6,743 nt of DNA from contig JAEWCJ010000393.1 of assembly GCA_023390695.1 (NCBI GenBank), positions 1 to 6,743 of the forward strand, given 5' to 3'. Positions within the stretch are counted from its first letter, which is position 1; the number at the start of each line of letters is the position of its first letter. Made by a program: the position numbers and the translations under genes. The notes beneath the pieces are model-generated. The model saw only the letters and a list, made by a program, of their open reading frames with translations, had not been told where the DNA came from and ran no database searches. This document shows, piece by piece, positions 6,152 to 6,743 of this stretch. This DNA comes from Pseudomonadota bacterium (GTDB taxonomy: Bacteria; Pseudomonadota; Alphaproteobacteria; Rhizobiales; Xanthobacteraceae).

Positions 6152-6427
6152 CTAGCGCTCGGCCCGCACCAGCACCTGCATCAATTCCTCGACCTTGCGG
6201 CGCTGCTCTTCCCGGTCGCCGGACGCGATCGCGCCATGCACGCAATGCGCAACGTGATCACGCAGCACTTCTTCCTCGACGCGGCGGAGCGCCGCGCGCA
6301 CGGCGGAAATCTGCGTGACGATATCGATGCAGTAGCGGTTCTCGTCGACCATGCGCGACAGCCCGCGCACCTGGCCTTCGATTTTGTTCAGACGCTTCTG
6401 CACAGAGGCCTTGGCTTCTTTCTGCAT
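6152..6427 (-). CDS. csoR: CsoR-type copper-sensing transcriptional repressor (91 aa)
   Basis: A small all-helical metal-sensing repressor of the CsoR/RcnR/FrmR (DUF156) family. It begins with the KRLNKIEGQVRGLSRMV helix (residues 11-27) that typifies the family. The metal ligands are Cys33 (RYCIDI), His58 (RDHVAH) and Cys62 (AHCVHG), spaced 25 and 4 as in the Cu(I) triad Cys36/His61/Cys65 of Mycobacterium tuberculosis CsoR; Tyr32 precedes the first Cys as there. This C-H-C set separates it from nickel-type RcnR (extra N-terminal His, final His) and formaldehyde-type FrmR. It is expected to bind DNA as a tetramer and let go when it binds Cu(I). It diverges from the ATPase gene with an operator in the 47-nt gap, so it should repress itself and the pump. 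No convincing ribosome site precedes the ATG. Confidence 0.9.
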   Translation of the reverse strand: MQKEAKASVQKRLNKIEGQVRGLSRMVDENRYCIDIVTQISAVRAALRRVEEEVLRDHVAHCVHGAIASGDREEQRRKVEELMQVLVRAER

Positions 6428-6439
6428 GCGGTCTATATA
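6411..6439 (+). promoter_or_regulatory. Candidate promoter of the heavy-metal ATPase gene
   Basis: TTGGCT (6411-6416) and TATATA (6434-6439) are 17 nt apart on the plus strand. The -35 lies inside the first codons of csoR and the -10 overlaps the left arm of the operator. A start near 6446 would give a leader of about 29 nt. An alternative -10 is TATATT (6451-6456), but it lacks a good -35. Confidence 0.35.
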
Positions 6440-6462
6440 CCCCCCTAGGGTATATTCTGCAA
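6434..6462 (-). promoter_or_regulatory. Candidate csoR promoter
   Basis: On the minus strand TTGCAG (6457-6462) and TATATA (6434-6439) are separated by exactly 17 nt, with the operator core filling the spacer. The -10 ends only 6 nt before the csoR ATG, so transcription would start at or next to the start codon, predicting a leaderless or nearly leaderless mRNA. This fits the missing ribosome site. Confidence 0.4.
6435..6455. promoter_or_regulatory. CsoR operator (copper box)
   Basis: A 21-nt inverted repeat: ATATACCC (6435-6442), spacer CCCTA, GGGTATAT (6448-6455). The arms are perfect complements. The AT-flanked C/G-tract with the core TACCCCCCTAGGGTA matches the known layout of CsoR-family operators (TACCC...GGGTA with an extended G or C tract). 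It lies between the divergent csoR and ATPase genes and overlaps the candidate promoters of both. Binding itself is inferred from its position and sequence. Confidence 0.82.
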
Positions 6463-6474
6463 GCCGGAACCGTC

Positions 6475-6743
6475 ATGACACACGATCACGCCCAGGCTCA
6501 CTCCTGCTGTTCGCACAATCACCAGCCACAGGCGGCGGCCGGAAAGGTGATCGATCCGGTCTGCGGCATGAGCGTGGACCCGCATACGGCTAAGCACCGG
6601 CACACGCATAAGGGACAGACCTATTATTTCTGCTCGGCCGGCTGCCGCACGAAATTCATCGACGACCCGGACAAATATCTCTCACCGAAACAGCGCGCCG
6701 CCGAGCCGGTGCCGGAAGGCACGATCTACACCTGCCCGATGCA
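6475..6743 (+). CDS. copA: Heavy-metal (copper) translocating P-type ATPase, N-terminal part (cut by window end)
   Basis: The first 89 residues of a probable inner-membrane copper-exporting P1B-type ATPase. The N-terminus is rich in metal-binding residues (His3, His5, His9, Cys11, Cys12, His14, His16). Residues about 25-69 form a YHS domain: DPVCGM (27-32), then YYFCSAGCRTKF with Cys53 and Cys57, then DDPDKYL. The sequence ends in GTIYTCPM, the start of the CPMHPE heavy-metal-binding segment that follows the YHS domain in many such pumps. The membrane helices, CPC motif and DKTGT phosphorylation site lie beyond the window, so the ATPase call rests on this domain order and on the adjacent csoR. 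A weak GGAA site lies a few nt upstream of the ATG. Copper is the likely substrate given the CsoR-type regulator; silver or other metals are possible. Confidence 0.82.
   Translation, partial: MTHDHAQAHSCCSHNHQPQAAAGKVIDPVCGMSVDPHTAKHRHTHKGQTYYFCSAGCRTKFIDDPDKYLSPKQRAAEPVPEGTIYTCPM

Noticed and set aside
6054..6318. Short open frames on both strands across the second repeat
   Set aside because: They are built from repeat sequence and from the antisense of csoR, with no credible start signals.

Overview
This window looks like ordinary chromosomal sequence from a GC-rich alphaproteobacterium, most likely Hyphomicrobiales (Bradyrhizobium, Rhodopseudomonas, Pseudolabrys and relatives). The evidence is the high GC content, the gene families, and two copies of a palindromic intergenic repeat (GTCATGsCCGGGCTTGTCCCGG-like) of a type common in that group. 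No tRNA, rRNA, CRISPR, transposase or phage gene was seen. Species cannot be fixed from the sequence alone.

Layout. (1) Positions 1-203, minus strand: the N-terminus of serine acetyltransferase CysE, cut by the window edge. (2) Positions 380-3357, minus strand: three co-directional genes. A membrane protein of unknown function with a very basic C-terminal tail (2164-3357) is followed, across a palindromic repeat (2052-2139), by two alpha/beta hydrolases (1286-2038 and 380-1276) that are only 9 nt apart. (3) Positions 3496-6005, plus strand, divergent from the membrane protein: a CHCC zinc-finger protein related to the mitochondrial complex I subunit NDUFS6, a class A FAD monooxygenase starting at GTG, and a short methionine-synthase-type (MetE C-terminal) methyltransferase. 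Gaps are 24 and 23 nt, so they are probably one operon. (4) Positions 6022-6145: a second repeat of the same family between convergent genes. Its right arm carries a 36-nt insertion that is itself a 13-bp hairpin. (5) Positions 6152-6743: a copper module. A CsoR-type repressor (minus) and the start of a YHS-domain heavy-metal P-type ATPase (plus, cut by the window end) diverge from a 47-nt gap holding a clear CsoR-like operator.

How the genes work together. The only clear functional circuit is the copper module: the CsoR-like sensor has the Cys-His-Cys copper triad and a palindromic operator lies over both presumed promoters, so copper should release expression of the efflux ATPase and of the repressor itself. 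The zinc-finger/monooxygenase/MetE-like run is probably co-transcribed, but a shared pathway is not evident. I found no clear new defence or mobile system. The points most worth a second look are the hairpin-in-hairpin repeat, the overlapping csoR/ATPase promoters with a possibly leaderless csoR transcript, the monooxygenase/short-MetE pair and the uncharacterised basic-tailed membrane protein.
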